64,000 nucleotides of DNA from Nereocystis luetkeana (lineage: Eukaryota > Sar > Phaeophyceae > Laminariales > Laminariaceae). The stretch lies in NCBI GenBank assembly GCA_031213475.1, contig JARUPZ010000024.1, positions 3,775,991 through 3,839,990 of the forward strand, written 5' to 3'. This document shows positions 34,196-48,000 of this stretch, one piece after another; positions within the stretch are counted from its first letter, which is position 1; each line of letters begins with the position of its first letter. The position numbers and the translations under genes are program-made. A model generated the notes under the pieces. It was not told where the DNA came from, ran no database searches, and saw only the letters and a list, made by a program, of their open reading frames with translations.

Positions 34196-37100
34196 TGGGA
34201 ATACTATGTAACTGCCTCTTGGGTGCCTTACCATGCACACTGCGTGATACGATCAATTCCCTTGTACGGCCTAAGGAGAGAGGGAGTTTTTGGGTCTTTC
34301 CTTGACCGCCGTGTATTGTGGTGATGAGTATGTGGTAGCGCGAGTCCAACAAGATCCGAACCATCGCTCTTCAAGGACTGAATCGGCGTGTTTAGCCCCG
34401 GACAATACCGAAACGATGTATCATGTACGAATAAGACTTATTCAGCCCTGGAAGGTAGGCCAACCCCCCGTCCCACTTAGGGGCGGTGGACGACCCGCCG
34501 AAAGAAGGTGGCCCTTGGACCCTTTGTTTACCTCCTTATTAATTGGCGATGGTTTGGTAGAGCGAGTCCAACAATACCCGAGTTTTCGTTTTTCTTCGAC
34601 CGCATCGGCATCTCTAGCATCGGACCATGATGAACGTTTCGTACCGGGAGAAGTCCACGAGACCCCCTAATACGTCGCCATAGACGAGCACTGATTCAGA
34701 CCTTGATGTCGAGACTTCAGGCTACAAGTTCAACTCGCACTACACCCGAATTCCAACAACCCGAACAAAGTTAGAGGTGACCAGGCCGCTTCTAGGAATA
34801 TAATGGCCATGTGATCCAATAATAGCCAAACTGAAGAAGTGTCAAGGGGACGTAGCTGGAAAACTGTAGAATATAAGTGTGTGGTCAGAGCTGGTAAGGT
34901 ATTTTGTTTACAGCGGTTGCCACGTCTCACAGGCCTGCACGCGAAAGGTAGAACTAGTTCGAGAGAGCGAAACATCCTGCGTCTAGGATGGGATTTCCAC
35001 TGGTTGCATCGCACTCTGGCAGTGGGCGATCGGTCAACGATGTGAGTAAGTCTCGATGAACCTCTCAGCGCCCCAATTTTTACACGCACGTTCTCCAAAG
35101 ACCCCTTCAGGCAAATGTTTTCAAGACGCCAGATTTTTAGATCCAATCGGTGGGCACTGCCCCGAACAAAAAGATAGCCCGGCGATACACAGTTGAATCC
35201 CGGTTATCTTCATAAGTGAAGCGGAAGTACAGGCGCGAGAGAGCTGCACCCTCACGACCAATTTACAATAGCTGTGGCATGGCCATTACGGCTTCCGTTG
35301 TACAGTCTCGGTTCGTGGGTAGGCCAAACAATTCATTGTGAGGAAGTGGAGACAACGTGTCACATCGTTGCGTGAACGAACCGGTGAAGAGGCTCTCGCG
35401 ATAGACGGGCGGGAGTCCTCGTGAGGCTACCAAATTTGGCGACTACGGAAAGCGGTTGGTGTCAGATCGCTAAACATATCCCTGGGGGAGGATCGATCGG
35501 CGGGCGGAGGATGAGGTAAAGACGTACGTTACCCGACGAACGCAAGAGCAGGCGTGGAAGAACCGGCAATAGTTAGCAAGAGGAAGGCTAGTGCTTCATT
35601 CGAACAATGTTGAGATTGGACTTCCCTAGAGAGAGATTACTCCGGGAAAATAGTGAAAGTTTGAATGAAGGCACGGGCTAAGAAGTAATGAAAAAACGAC
35701 GGAGCGGAGGCTGGGGCTCGGACGAGAATCAACCCTGGTCAAATCACAGATATGTATCCGGTTTGTTCACACTCACCAACAAGAAGACCTTTTTAGCATA
35801 GCGATTTCAACTGGCATCAGCCCCTATACATGGCTATAAAGCCCGCGACTCCTAAATCGCAGGAACACAAGGACGAACAGAAAGCGACTACGAGGAGGTG
35901 GCATAACCGATCGAAACCCTCGCGCTCGGTTCCGTTAACGTGAGTACCACGAAATTGTACAAAACAATATGGAAGACGTGGGTGAAAGAGCGAGCATGCA
36001 GTAATTTAGGCCCGTGGATATTGGAGGCAGACAGGGTAGATAGCGCGACCACTGTACTTGCAAATGTATGGCGTCGCGGCACGTCGGGCACAAGAGTTAG
36101 AGTGGGACGAGTCGCGGGTATTGAGCTGCGATAAGAAATATTTACATATGATGCATGCGGGATGGAACTGCCCTCTTCGCATTGCACTACAGTCGCGGTT
36201 GGCAAGGGAATCGATAGAACTCACGGAAAGTCAGAGAGGCGTCCTAAAAAGCCAGGAAACTACTGTCGTGGGGGGTGAGAACCGATAGGGGGAACGGGAA
36301 GCCTCTTGTGGAAGGGGCTGGGCCTGTCATACCATCTGATTTGCCCAGGCTTCGAAATATGGGTGTCCAGGAATGGGTCGGTGCATTCCCAAATATGTCA
36401 GGCTAGGGAAGACATCCCGTGCACCACAAACACGACGAACTGTCCGAGCCGTTTTTTTCCAGAGGTGGGGGGGCATGCGCAACGATCGCGGTGGCTTCGG
36501 AAATGACTTCGTCCAGATATTTCCGCAGACCCATCGCCGTGAGCTTTGTACTCCGCCTTGTACTCTACCTGCCGTCGAGAAAATCAGCCTGGAAATCCGT
36601 CCGACGGGGCGTGTTATCTTGTCACCGGGTGTGTTGTACGGTAGCCTTTTTCAACGCTCCAACTCGCCTAGTCCGGTAGGACCGATAGAGGGCGGAGAGG
36701 GTGGACATCATATTCCGAGCGTCGAAAGAAGATCTGAAGAGAGCAGGAGCCTCGATCACAAGGACAAGACCAGGGGCTAACAGCACCGAGCGGGAAGGGT
36801 GGTGAGGAGTGGGGAGCAGTAGTTATCCTTCCCGATACTTTGGAATTGCGTTCAGACTCGAAGAACGCGCGGCACCAATGCAGGCAAAATCCGGGATGGG
36901 TTGGCGGGTCACCTACCGTGCGGAGGCGATGCGTGCTCTGAGGATAGCAGTTGGTAGCCTGGGGAACGGCCCCCAGCAAAAAAGCGTTGCAGCACAGCTT
37001 TGGAGTATTCGTAGTATATTTCATCTACTCCGGCAATTCGTGTGAGAAGCCACGCACTAGCCGCGGTGCAGAAAAACAGCAGTTGAGACCCAGCGTGCTG

Positions 37101-38866
37101 GACGCTGGAAGTCAATCATGTTCATGGTGTGAGTCAAACCTGGGGGGGGGGGGGGGGGGGAGTTTGTGTCGAGAGCGTTCACCCAGAACGTCCGTGTGGC
37201 CGAGGGATAACGCAGGATCATATGGTATCGGCCTCGCCTGATGGGATGGAGATGCCCCGCTCGGAGAGGAAAGGGCATCAATCAGTCATGTGCAGTAGTA
37301 AGTTAAAGGATAGGAACAAAGCACTGTGAAGAATGGAGAGTGGGGCATTTTCACAGTCGGTTTGGGTACAATGTATAGTAGGGTCAGTGCTTTCGTTTTT
37401 TTCTTCAATGTCCTCCATAATATGTTGGGCTCGTACACAACATAACTCCAGAACTCCCTAGCCAAACCAATTTCGATCCTATTGACGACAAAGAAGGAAT
37501 TCAGAAAACAGACATAGCCCAATAATGGATGAACGGATGATCGGAAACGAAATCGACCTGTTAATAATAGATCCTTCCAGAACGTACGTACGTACGCACG
37601 CTCCCATTAATAGTATTATTAATAACTATTTTTATTTATTTTCTCAACTTGGGGAGGCGATCGAGAGCTGTCCCAACCAGTAGCTGGTACTGGGTAGTCA
37701 ATCGCGGGGGAATTAATGGAAAACGCGCGAACGGTTATCACGGGCATTGCAAAGTTTTTATCGACCGATCGGTTGAACTCACAGCTGACGACGTACCTTT
37801 TTTTTTTTTACGTCGTACGTGTAAATAAATACCTGGTAAATAAAAAAAATAAAAAAAAGTAAATAAAATGGTGTACGTACTCGTAAAAAAGGACACTAAA
37901 AAAGTAATTTCAAACAGAACGCGCACCAAAATCGCCCCAAGATCGTGGGTGTTCGCATCCCGGTGGCATCCGCAGCACTGCCTGTGACTCCGTCGTCATT
38001 CGTCAGCCGTCAGCCGTAAGAAAAACGGGCATGTACCTCGCACACTGATGACGGCTGCTGCGCAACCCAAGCCCGAACGAAGTGGAGTCTAGCTAACGCA
38101 CGTCCAGCCCGGGCTGCAACTGGCCACGGTTTGTCCGATTTGTGCCCAGAAGGACGCATTGTCATGGTCATGGGCAAAGCAAAGGGGAAACAGCAGCAGA
38201 AGCAGGGGCAGCAAAAGCAACAAAAGCACCAAAGCAGAAACACAGCAGCCACAGCGGCAGTAGTTTGCTGTATGGGAACACACATTTGGGAGCATATTTG
38301 CGGACTAATAAAAGCGGCCGCCTGCTGGTTTCAGCATTTCCCCATTTCCCAGCAGCAGAGCTTCGTGTAAGGTGCACAGTCGCAGCAGGACCAAGCAACC
38401 CTCATACCAGCAGGCACGCCCAACAGCACACCAAGTATTCATCCCACGATCCCTCACCTCGTGAAACAATCAGATCTTGCAGCTTGGTCTTCTGCTGGGG
38501 TGCTGGGATGATTTTCCAACCCCTCCGGGGATATAAATAAATATCCCCGTTTGAAGTTGCCTACGAAGGTGCATGAACTACTATTTTCCCAGCCAGCAGC
38601 ACAGCGCACAACAGCTTCCCTTGAGGGCTGGCTTCATTCACTGTCGGACACCGGCGTTTCTAGTGCTACGCTACTTTGAGCTATAAGACAGGTTGTACCT
38701 CTCCTGTCACGGCCGGCGATCTCTGGGCGATCAGAGCTGCGTATTTCCCGGCTGCCTCCCATCCGGGGGAGTTCATACTGTTCTGTCACCCCTACATACA
38801 GCCAGACCGCGGGTGTTCAACAGCAACAGCAACCAGCATCAGCAGCAGCAGTAGCGCAGCAGTGTC

Positions 38867-41800
38867 ATGGAGCGCAACACCACCTTCGGTCCTGATATGA
38901 AATCAGCAGCAGCAGGAGGGGGGCTGGCAGGAGGAACAGGAGGATCGGCGTCCGCTCTTTATGGCACGCTCGCGGACCGAGAGGTCTCCGCTGTGCGCGT
39001 GAACCAGCTGGACGCGGGAGTGCTGGATGTGGAGCTGCACGGTCTGTTGAAAACCCAGCTCGGACGCGCCTGCCTTGGGCTTCCATCTGGGACCCTGGAG
39101 CGCTTCAAGCCTGAGGTATAGTAGCAGCAGCAGTAGCAGCAGTGCCTTGATCCCTTAGGATATGATGACGGTTTTTATAACCGCCTTGCTGTAAGAAGGA
39201 TGCCGTGCAAGCAGCTACGATTGGTATAATACTACTCCAGTATTGGTCCGTCTACAAATTCATACCAGGTACCTGGTAGTGCCTTCCACTCCAGAGTTAT
39301 TGGAGCCTGTCCTTCGACAACGGACTGCATTGTATTGTGGCGATGAGTTAACCCTTTCAGAACCGCAGTCCCGTTTTGGGGAAAGACTACTCAAATTCCA
39401 AGTAGTTTGTCCCCAAAACGGGACTGCGGTTCTAAAGGGGTTAATGTGAGTACAATAACAACAAACAACAACTACAACAACAGTGCCGATTGAGTAGAAT
39501 ACATTAGTGCTGGTTACCCCCTAGCTATACGTACCAGGGACGAGTAACAGTAGTGCCTTCGAAGACGCTCGGCAAAGATGGGATAAACCCTTTAAGGACC
39601 GCAGTCCCGCTTTGGGGACAAACTGCTTGAAATTTGAGTGGTTTGTCCCCACAACGGGACTGCGGTTCTAAAGGGGTTAACCAGTGAGGCAGAGTGAGGT
39701 GTAGTGCCGTTTGCCGCTTGCTGTGTGTGCTGGTGTTTTTGGCTGGCGCATACCAGCACTACTGTACACGGACCACCTGGCACAGCAGTACAACAGCAGC
39801 AGTAGACGGTTACGAGTTGCAGTGTACCAGGACCGGTGTACCAGAACCCCAGTACCGAGATGGTGGATCGGGGATAACTGTTGTCGTTGCCCATTTCGTT
39901 CCGTTCAGCATCAACTACGCGTACAACAACTACCAGGTACGCGGGTTTTAATATCCAAATACATCTGATAGGAGCACGTTGTGCTGTCTGCGTTCTGCTC
40001 TGCATCTGCAAAAGTCGCAACCAAGAATAGACTGCTGCTATATACCTGGTAGATACCTGGTAGTACAGAGCAATGAGAAAGGCAGGCTGAGATTTTTTCG
40101 GGAAAATACGAAAATGAGGAGGGCTCCGTTTTGCTGAAGTTAGTGCAAAACCCACCCATTACGTACCAACTGGGAAATCCAGCCTGGTTCTGTTTTTCTG
40201 TTTATTCTTGGGTGCCCGGCAACGAACGTGCTGTAGTGCTGGTACGAATCAAGCACGAGTACAAGGTACACTGCCAGTACTCCAACTATCCCGCCTGTGC
40301 CACTAACACTAACCCCAGCACTTCGACCGAGCCTCCGTATACGTTATTGTTCGTAAGGGCTTTGTAGTGCTCGGTACCGGGCCAGTAACTACTGGCAGTG
40401 CATCTCTCATCATACAGTATAGTACATCTCTCCTGGCAGCACATCTCCCTTGGCCGAGGGAGGTGCCAGGATTCCAGCAGGATACTGGTAATTGACGATA
40501 TGCGTCTCACTAGAACGCCTCAAAATACTACAATGGAAACCCATTGAAACGTGCGCAACATTATGAGTTCGCATTTTCGACTTTTCCCTGCGACAATTTA
40601 TCGAAGTAACCCCGCCACCCTTACGGTTTCTGTTGATGAGGATAGATACGGCGGTCATTGTTGTCACTGTACAAGAGGACAGGAAACAGCACTCCCACCT
40701 CGTGACAGACAGCAAACATTCCCTTAATTTTGGCTTGACTGACGCCAAAGTACTACTGTACCAGGTTTCAGTGTGGAATACTCGCCCCTACACCCTCAAC
40801 AGCCCAGTGTGCTCCTTGCTTGACGTGTCTCCTGGAACTTCTGCTGCTGTTGTTGTTGTGGTCGCTGTCGTCTCTCTCCCTTAAAGCGCGAGAGCGCGAG
40901 TTACCATGAAAATTTCCATGAATATCGACGAGCGGTTGGAAATCCAGGTGGACCACTGCTGTACGTGATAAAAATCCAAGGCGTATACGTACCGTGGGAG
41001 AGAAAAGAAGACAAATGTGACCACGGCTTGTCAAGAAGGCCGCCAAGAGAAAAAGTGTATGCTCATGCAAGCGTATTGAGTTTTTTTAACCGAACTAAAC
41101 TTGCTGATGTTCAGCTGGCAAGTACAAGTGATGACCAATACACCATATAATCTCCATAATATGGAGGAGTCCTGCGTGATACAGAAGCCCTCATCTCCCG
41201 AGCGAGAGGACTCGCCGCCATGATATATTCCCTTGTTGCGAGGTGGGCGCAAACATTCTGGAAGAAAAAAATGAAGAAAACATTATATAGCCAGCTCCAG
41301 GCCGCCATTGTTTGCCGCGATTTTTGCGTTCGATGTTATGGCAACCGCAATCAGCAGGCCCGTGAGGTGTCGGTGTCGGTATCGTGCCCGCCACCAAGGA
41401 CATGCAGCTTACGGAAACGGTATATATCCAAGCACCGGCAAATCGACGGGCTGTTAGAATGCAACAGTTTACGTGGCACTAGTTAAAACGCGGCGATCTG
41501 CCCACCAAACGCAACAGCAGCAGCAGCGGCAGCGGCAGCAGCAGCAACAGCAACAGCAGCACTTGTGCTTCTGGCATGTACGAGAAAAAAAACAACGCTC
41601 TCGGTGCGCCGGCATCTGGCTACACCACCCTACGTTTTTTGCTGTAGTAGCACCCGCGCGTAGTTGTAACAGCAGCACCCTGTTTTTTGGCGTGAAAGAG
41701 CAAAAACGTCAAAAACATGATTGTATGTGCGCCGTAAATCTGGCGACACCGTCCGAAGTTTGTATTGTATCACGGGGGACCATAGTAATTAGGACCTACG

Positions 41801-44800
41801 GTACACACAAAAACCTGTATATTTACCTATTTTTACTGACAATATTTGGTCCTATTTACTATGGTCCCCCGTAAAGTAGCACCTGTGTGTAGCACCCGCG
41901 TGCGATGTTGAAGTGCTCATCAGGATCAGGATCAGGATATAGACCCCCCTCCCCCATCGTTGCCCTCTTCCGTTCTGCCTCGGCCTGAACAGGTGGACGC
42001 GTTTTTCAATCTCCTCATGTTCCGCTTCACAATCTGGATGCAACGGCCAACACCGGGAATGCACCTTGAGGTGGGTGGCGTGTTGCGGTCGACCCGCCAA
42101 GAAAAAACGGACCTCCAAAAGAGAAAAGGAGTGGGTGGAGGAGTACCACACCCACCGAGGCGTTATCCCCCTAGAAAACTTCGCACGGACGTTTCGAGGA
42201 CAAACTCCTTGTACTAGGAGTTAGATTTACGTAAGACCAGTCGTGAAGGAGCAAAAACGTCCTCTTTTTCGGGCGCAACCCGCTTGGAAATGTTTTCCTT
42301 CGACCATTTTTTAAGAAGGAAAAAAATGTCCAAAACCCGTTTATGACTGCACCCGCGCTTTGAGAACGAAGTACTTGGGGTTGGAGTGGGACCCGTTTTG
42401 CAGCAGAAGTGCACCCGCGGGCGGCGGCGGCGGCCGGGGGGAGGGGGGGTGGTCATGTCATGCATGGTCGTAGTCGCACGGATATGACCATAGACCCTCG
42501 CACCCCGTCAATGCCGGGACGGGGCACGACAACCACGTGGGGGCGGGTGTACTCGTGTCATGCATGGAAGTAGTCGTATTACCATAGACCATTACATCCC
42601 TACAACAACGGCGGGATGGAGCACGACACCCGCGAGGACCGGGGGGGGGGGGGGATCGAACTGGAATTTGAGTTGAGATTTGGGGCAGGGGTTCAGGAAG
42701 AACAGGCGTCTGGCCCCTCTCCGACTGTACACCCCCGTTTCGAAGACAAGGTATTGAAATTTTGAGCAGCTGAAAGGAGACTATATTACGAGTAACATAT
42801 TAGTATCGAATGGTGTCGGCCCCTGCACGAGTGCACCCACCTTCTGGGTACAACGTGCCTGAAAAATCGCGTTATATAATCATGCCTTTTTGCCGCAGGA
42901 AGGACAAGGGGGTATTCCGTGTCTACAGCAGTCGCCTTTATGGCGCACTTGGTGGGTCCGTACTGTAGCGATTTTGTCGCTTTCAGAGCTGTAGTTTTTT
43001 GTGGACGACTCTGAAAACCTACACACCCGGTAGAAGGCGCGATCGAATCATCGCACCAAGCTTGCAAGAGATGAGTTTTGAGTTAAATTTCGAACTCACA
43101 GCTGTTTTTTTTGTGTTTATGTTTTCTCGAGCTCTTTTGCTGTGTGCTTTGCACTCGCGTTCTGCTTACGAGAGTACTTGGAATTTGCGGTATTGATAAG
43201 TACACCAGTTTTGCAGTAGAAAAAAGCGTTTTTTCCCCTTTACAATTGCACCCGCGTTTCGGGTTCAAGGTGTTTGAATTTTGCGCCAGACCAGTTTTTT
43301 GCCGTAGGAAAAGGGGTAAATCCCCTCTACGACTGCACCTGCGTTTAGGAACAACGCCCTTGAAAACAACCACAGCAACAACAACCACAACACCAACTAC
43401 TACTGCCGCTACTACTGCTCCTATTACTAATACTACTGCTGTTACTACTACTACTACTACTACTACTGCTGCTGCTACTACTGCTACTGCTACTACTACT
43501 ACCACTACTACTACTACTTCTACCGCTACTACTACCACTAGTACTATCACTAGTACTACTATTGCTACTACTAGAACGACATCAATAACAGCCACGACAT
43601 TAAGAGCGACAACAAGTTTTCTCGCTGTGCCTTGCCGTGCCCGCTCATGATCACACAGGGGTTGCGATATCGAAACGACGCGTATCGAGAGGCGCAGCCC
43701 ATCGCCGGCATGGGTACCGACGTCACCGCCAGCTTCGCCGCTCCTCCCGTCTCAGGGGTGCAAGGGACTGTCGGTGGAGGAGGGGGGGGGGGGGCGATTG
43801 GGGACGGCCTCCTACAGTCACCAGGTGAGGCTCTCTCTCTCCCTATTTCTCTCTCTCTCTCGCTCTCTCTCTTGTCTCTCTTGCTTGCTGTACGGCATGG
43901 CGGTGCACGCACGGGTCGGCGCCAAAGTGGAGTACGTATTACGGGGGACCATATTAGATAGGATCTAGGGTCCACACGATCTAGGGTCCACACAAAAATC
44001 TATATATTCCGCTATTTTTACTATTAATAAAAACATTTGGTCCTATTTGCTTTTGGTCCCCCGCAATAGTATTTCCTCAAGGAACAAGGCAACATTTCGC
44101 CCACCTCGGACAAGAGTATTTGTTTCCCACTTGATTTGTTTAGATATTTCTGAGGGACGATAGATAAGACACCTGATCTGTACTGTATGATTTAGCTCTT
44201 GTACTGCCCCGGTGGAAGCTCGTACTCTCCCCATGATGTAGCGCAACGTTACCTGGGTTGGATCTGTGCTGTACAGATCCCTGCACAGTATATCATGACG
44301 GCAGATCAGGATCAAGATGATATATCTGATATATCTGATACCCTGATATATCGTATACACCTGATATGTCTCATGTATGGGATCTATCGGATCTATCTGA
44401 TATATTTTGTCTGCCGGACATGTGAAACTCTGGGGGCATGTTTATCCCTGACTTGTATGATCTACACGATCTACAGAAGATCGCGGTTGCCCCGCAGGGA
44501 CCATGGCTTGTATTCCCTTCACGTTCCAAAGGTCGGTTGACGGGTGGGGTCTGTCTGTGTGGCATGACACGGCTCTTCGCGCACGTTGTTTTTGCCTGGT
44601 GGGATCTGTATGACACAGCTCTTGCACCACATTTCATGACGGAAAATACCAGTGCAATCTTCTGGATTTGTTCCCGCTGGATTTTTTTGCCGCGGTTTCG
44701 TGCGGAATTAGGGATAATCCCGTGGTCCCGTGATGAGTGTGAAGTCCCGCACCCGCACAAATATGAAGGTCGAACATCCCGCTCCCGCGCCCCGGAAATG

Positions 44801-45063
44801 TGTAAGTCCCGTTCCCACTCAGACTCGTCCGGCGGTGGCCACATCCCACAGAAATAGTACCGTTTAGTCCCGGGGTAACTGAGTCCCGCGAGCTATCGTC
44901 CCGAAGCCGAAAAGGCGTCCCGAGGAATGCCCTGGAAAAAACAACATATGTGATGATCTGCAGATTATCTCTATCGTGGTCTGTACAATGGTTGATGGGG
45001 GAGACGCGTTTTTTTCGGTTTTTTTTTGTTATTTTCGTGTTTGCTCCGCTCGGTGGCATGTGT

Positions 45064-45096
<33 letters not shown>

Positions 45097-48000
45097 CCAC
45101 GGAGAAATGAAACCGCGCCGTTGTTTTTGCGCGGTGGCTCAAAGGAGAGGGGGAAGGGGGAGGGAGACGGCGAGGGGGGGGGGCGTACTCTGGGCGTACT
45201 CATTCTTGCTTGCCCCAGTGAGTTGGCCGTTGACCCCGCATGCATCCCTTCCGAGACGGAGCGAATAGAGAATCGGCGCCGCGTGACTGTGGGGTGTGGC
45301 GTTGGCGTGGATGGCAATCGTTCATCGAGCTTGATGTTTCCGACGTTGGGCCCTCGCCTACATATTCGCCTACTTCTATGCGGCAGATAGAGCTAGGAAC
45401 TTGGTAATCTCAGGTCCGGCTAAATCAGCAGCTGCTCGCACATTTGGCCCGGCTGTTCGCCACGTAGCTGTAAGCTCCCTCTTTTATTTGGCATACTAAA
45501 TATACGAGGTGTATAATTCATTTTGCCGGGCTGTTCGCTAGCGGTAAGCCCCCTCTCTTTTTTTTTGGCATACCATACGAGGTTGATAGTGTGTGGGGTG
45601 CACTTACAAAGCAAAGGAACAACGTATGATTCGTACGAGTGCATACCAGGTGTTGACCACTCTAGCAAGATCATCTCTGTTACGGGAGGATTCTGAAGTC
45701 CGAAAAAAAGAACGAAACGGAACGAAACGGAACGAAACGGAACGAAACGGAACGAAACGGAACGAAACGGAACGAAACGGAACGCAACGGAACGCAACGG
45801 AACTGTGTTTTCTACGTGCGGTCGCGTGTTGTATTTTGACCCGGATTCCGACCAAATCGGGCTCGCTCTTCTCAATTTTATTGCGACCCTTTCGTGGAGG
45901 ACCTTTAACAATCTGGGAGAAGGGATCTTTAGGTTGGTAGGCTGTTCAGGTGTTTTGGTTCTTGTTGGGATCAAGGTACGGGCGAAGACCCAGCCCAACC
46001 CCTGACTGTCACCCTAACCCTACACCCTGACCCCTAACCGCAGCCAAAACGGGACAAAACTCGCCATAAACGCAGCTGCGCCGCGTTTGCATCGAACCAG
46101 GAAATTTCTCAGTTGCGGACGACGATTCCGAAGTGCAGACCGCGCTACGGAATTTTCATGTCAAAAACATCCCTAGAGATCCCTTCTGCCAGATTGCTAA
46201 ACCTACTCCTTTTGTGTCGGCCATATGCATAGCCGTTAGGCATAGTCGTACCCATGCCTGATGGGTCTGATTGTGCGGATAAGTGTGATTTTGTGTTACA
46301 CCGCAATTCATCTACGGAAATTGCGGCGCGATTTATGTTTCCCCGAACAGATTGGTGAAAATATCATCGGGATCCCTTTTACCCATTCCTGGGACGGAGG
46401 GATGAGAAAGCCCCTTCGCCAACTCTACACTTTTTTGTAGTTGATACGTACCTGGTTCGCATCCGCTCTCTCGCCAAAGATGCCAGGGAGACATGTCAAG
46501 CGAGACAAAACGTGCGCTGTCGAAGGCTGTACGGCCGAGTGTTCTACACCAAAACCTAGTAGTTTGGTGTCGAGTCAAGGCATGTCAAGGCAAATGTTGC
46601 TGTATGTCTAGGGGTGAAAAATTGTCTCCTGACATATTTGGCTCTGTTGCCGCATCATGGCAAGCTCTCGGGTGTTCTCCCTCTGCCCGTCGTAACCGAG
46701 GCAACCCGTTTCGCGAGGTGATCTAATATTATGGTGAGAGGTATCCAGACCCGTTCTTATTTTTCTCCAGGGGGGTTGTTTCAAAATTTGCATGATGTTA
46801 TAAATTTACGGACCTCAAACACTGGAAGAGATTTCGAGGTATGTACCGGCGTTTCATCCTACAAAAGAAAAGTAAAAACCAACAAGGCCCATTTTTTTGG
46901 AGGAATCGCGTCCGAAGCTGATTTAATGGATTCAAGCGGCCATGTATCCTGGAGAAACGACTAATGAACCGCGTTTGATGTCCATCTCAAAATAGAAAAT
47001 AGCTGGTGAGACTTGAAGGAAATGGGACCCATGCGCGCGTTTCCCGGCCCAACCACGCCTGCAAAAATGCTGAAACCTCCATTCCAGTGAACAAAATCAG
47101 AACATTTATTAATCACTCGCACTGTATCATCAGGGGTGCCCGGCAAAAAAAATCGACGCGCCCTTTCTTGTTTTTTTTCAAAAGCCAGGCGGGGGGTATA
47201 CTAAAACCGAGTAAGACAAAAACGAATAACGTTCGTTTTTGTATTGGTGCCCGTAGAAATTCCACCCCATAAACATACTGGTACGAGCAAAATTGGTATT
47301 TGTTTTCGTTATGACGCCACTTCTTACGCAGTCGGATATGCAGTCAGTTGGAAATGGTGCTATCGGCATGTTCGCACGAGCTTTTGCGTCGAAAATGTGC
47401 GAAACTGCTGTTTCTCGCCTCAGAATGAGCTGGACTTATCTCCAAGACCTATCTAGAGCTGTTTCCCGCTTCTCCAGGCGTTCAGTTGCAGGAAATCACC
47501 TCCGGTACCCTTCCAATCCAACTGGGTCAAATACGATTACAATCCCCGATTGGATCGGAAAAAACTTGTTTTTTTCCGATCCAATCCCTAATCGTGTTTT
47601 TTTGGATCCAATCCCTGATCGTGTTTTTTCCGATCCAATCCCTGATCGTGTTTTTTCCGATCCAATCCCTGATCGTAATCGTATTTGACCCAGTTGGATC
47701 GGAAAAGTACCGAAGGGGATTTCCTGCAACTGTTTTTTTTTTTCCGATCTCATCCCTGATTCCACTTGGACGGGAAAAGTACCGGAGGTGATTTCCTGCA
47801 ACTGGGCACATGGAGAAGCGGGAAACAACTCTGGATAGGTCTTGGAGAAAAGTCCAACTCATTCTCAGGCGAGAAACAGCAGTTTCGCACATTTTCGGGG
47901 CGAAAGCTAGTGCGAACATGCCGATAGCACCATTTCCAACTGACTGCAAATCCAACTGCATAAGAAGTGGCCTGACCCTTGTTTTGGTATTATTAGGAAT

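Larger units (their letters stand above)
31238..38866. other. Intergenic region between the divergent NB-ARC-TPR and PEX2 genes
   Basis: Both promoters should lie here. No credible coding exon is visible. It holds a TIR element (32249-32907), an R5 copy (33947-34195), two diverged copies of a GTATTGTGGTGATGAGT / GAGCGAGTCCAACAA-type segment near 34310-34420 and 34545-34660, and a 19-G run (37142-37160). 34.7-37.3 kb is unassigned sequence without recognised domains. 37.5-37.9 kb is AT-rich. 38.1-38.3 kb is rich in CAGCAG/AAGCAACA. Confidence 0.55.

Noticed and set aside
34700-37300. Possible organellar insert or ribosomal fragment suggested by unusual composition
   Set aside because: I could not align any stretch by eye to rRNA, a group II intron core or an organellar gene. 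Left as unassigned intergenic sequence.
43083-43650. Val-rich (-) and Thr-rich (+) proteins
   Set aside because: Products of the ACT-type trinucleotide repeat in PEX2 intron 2.
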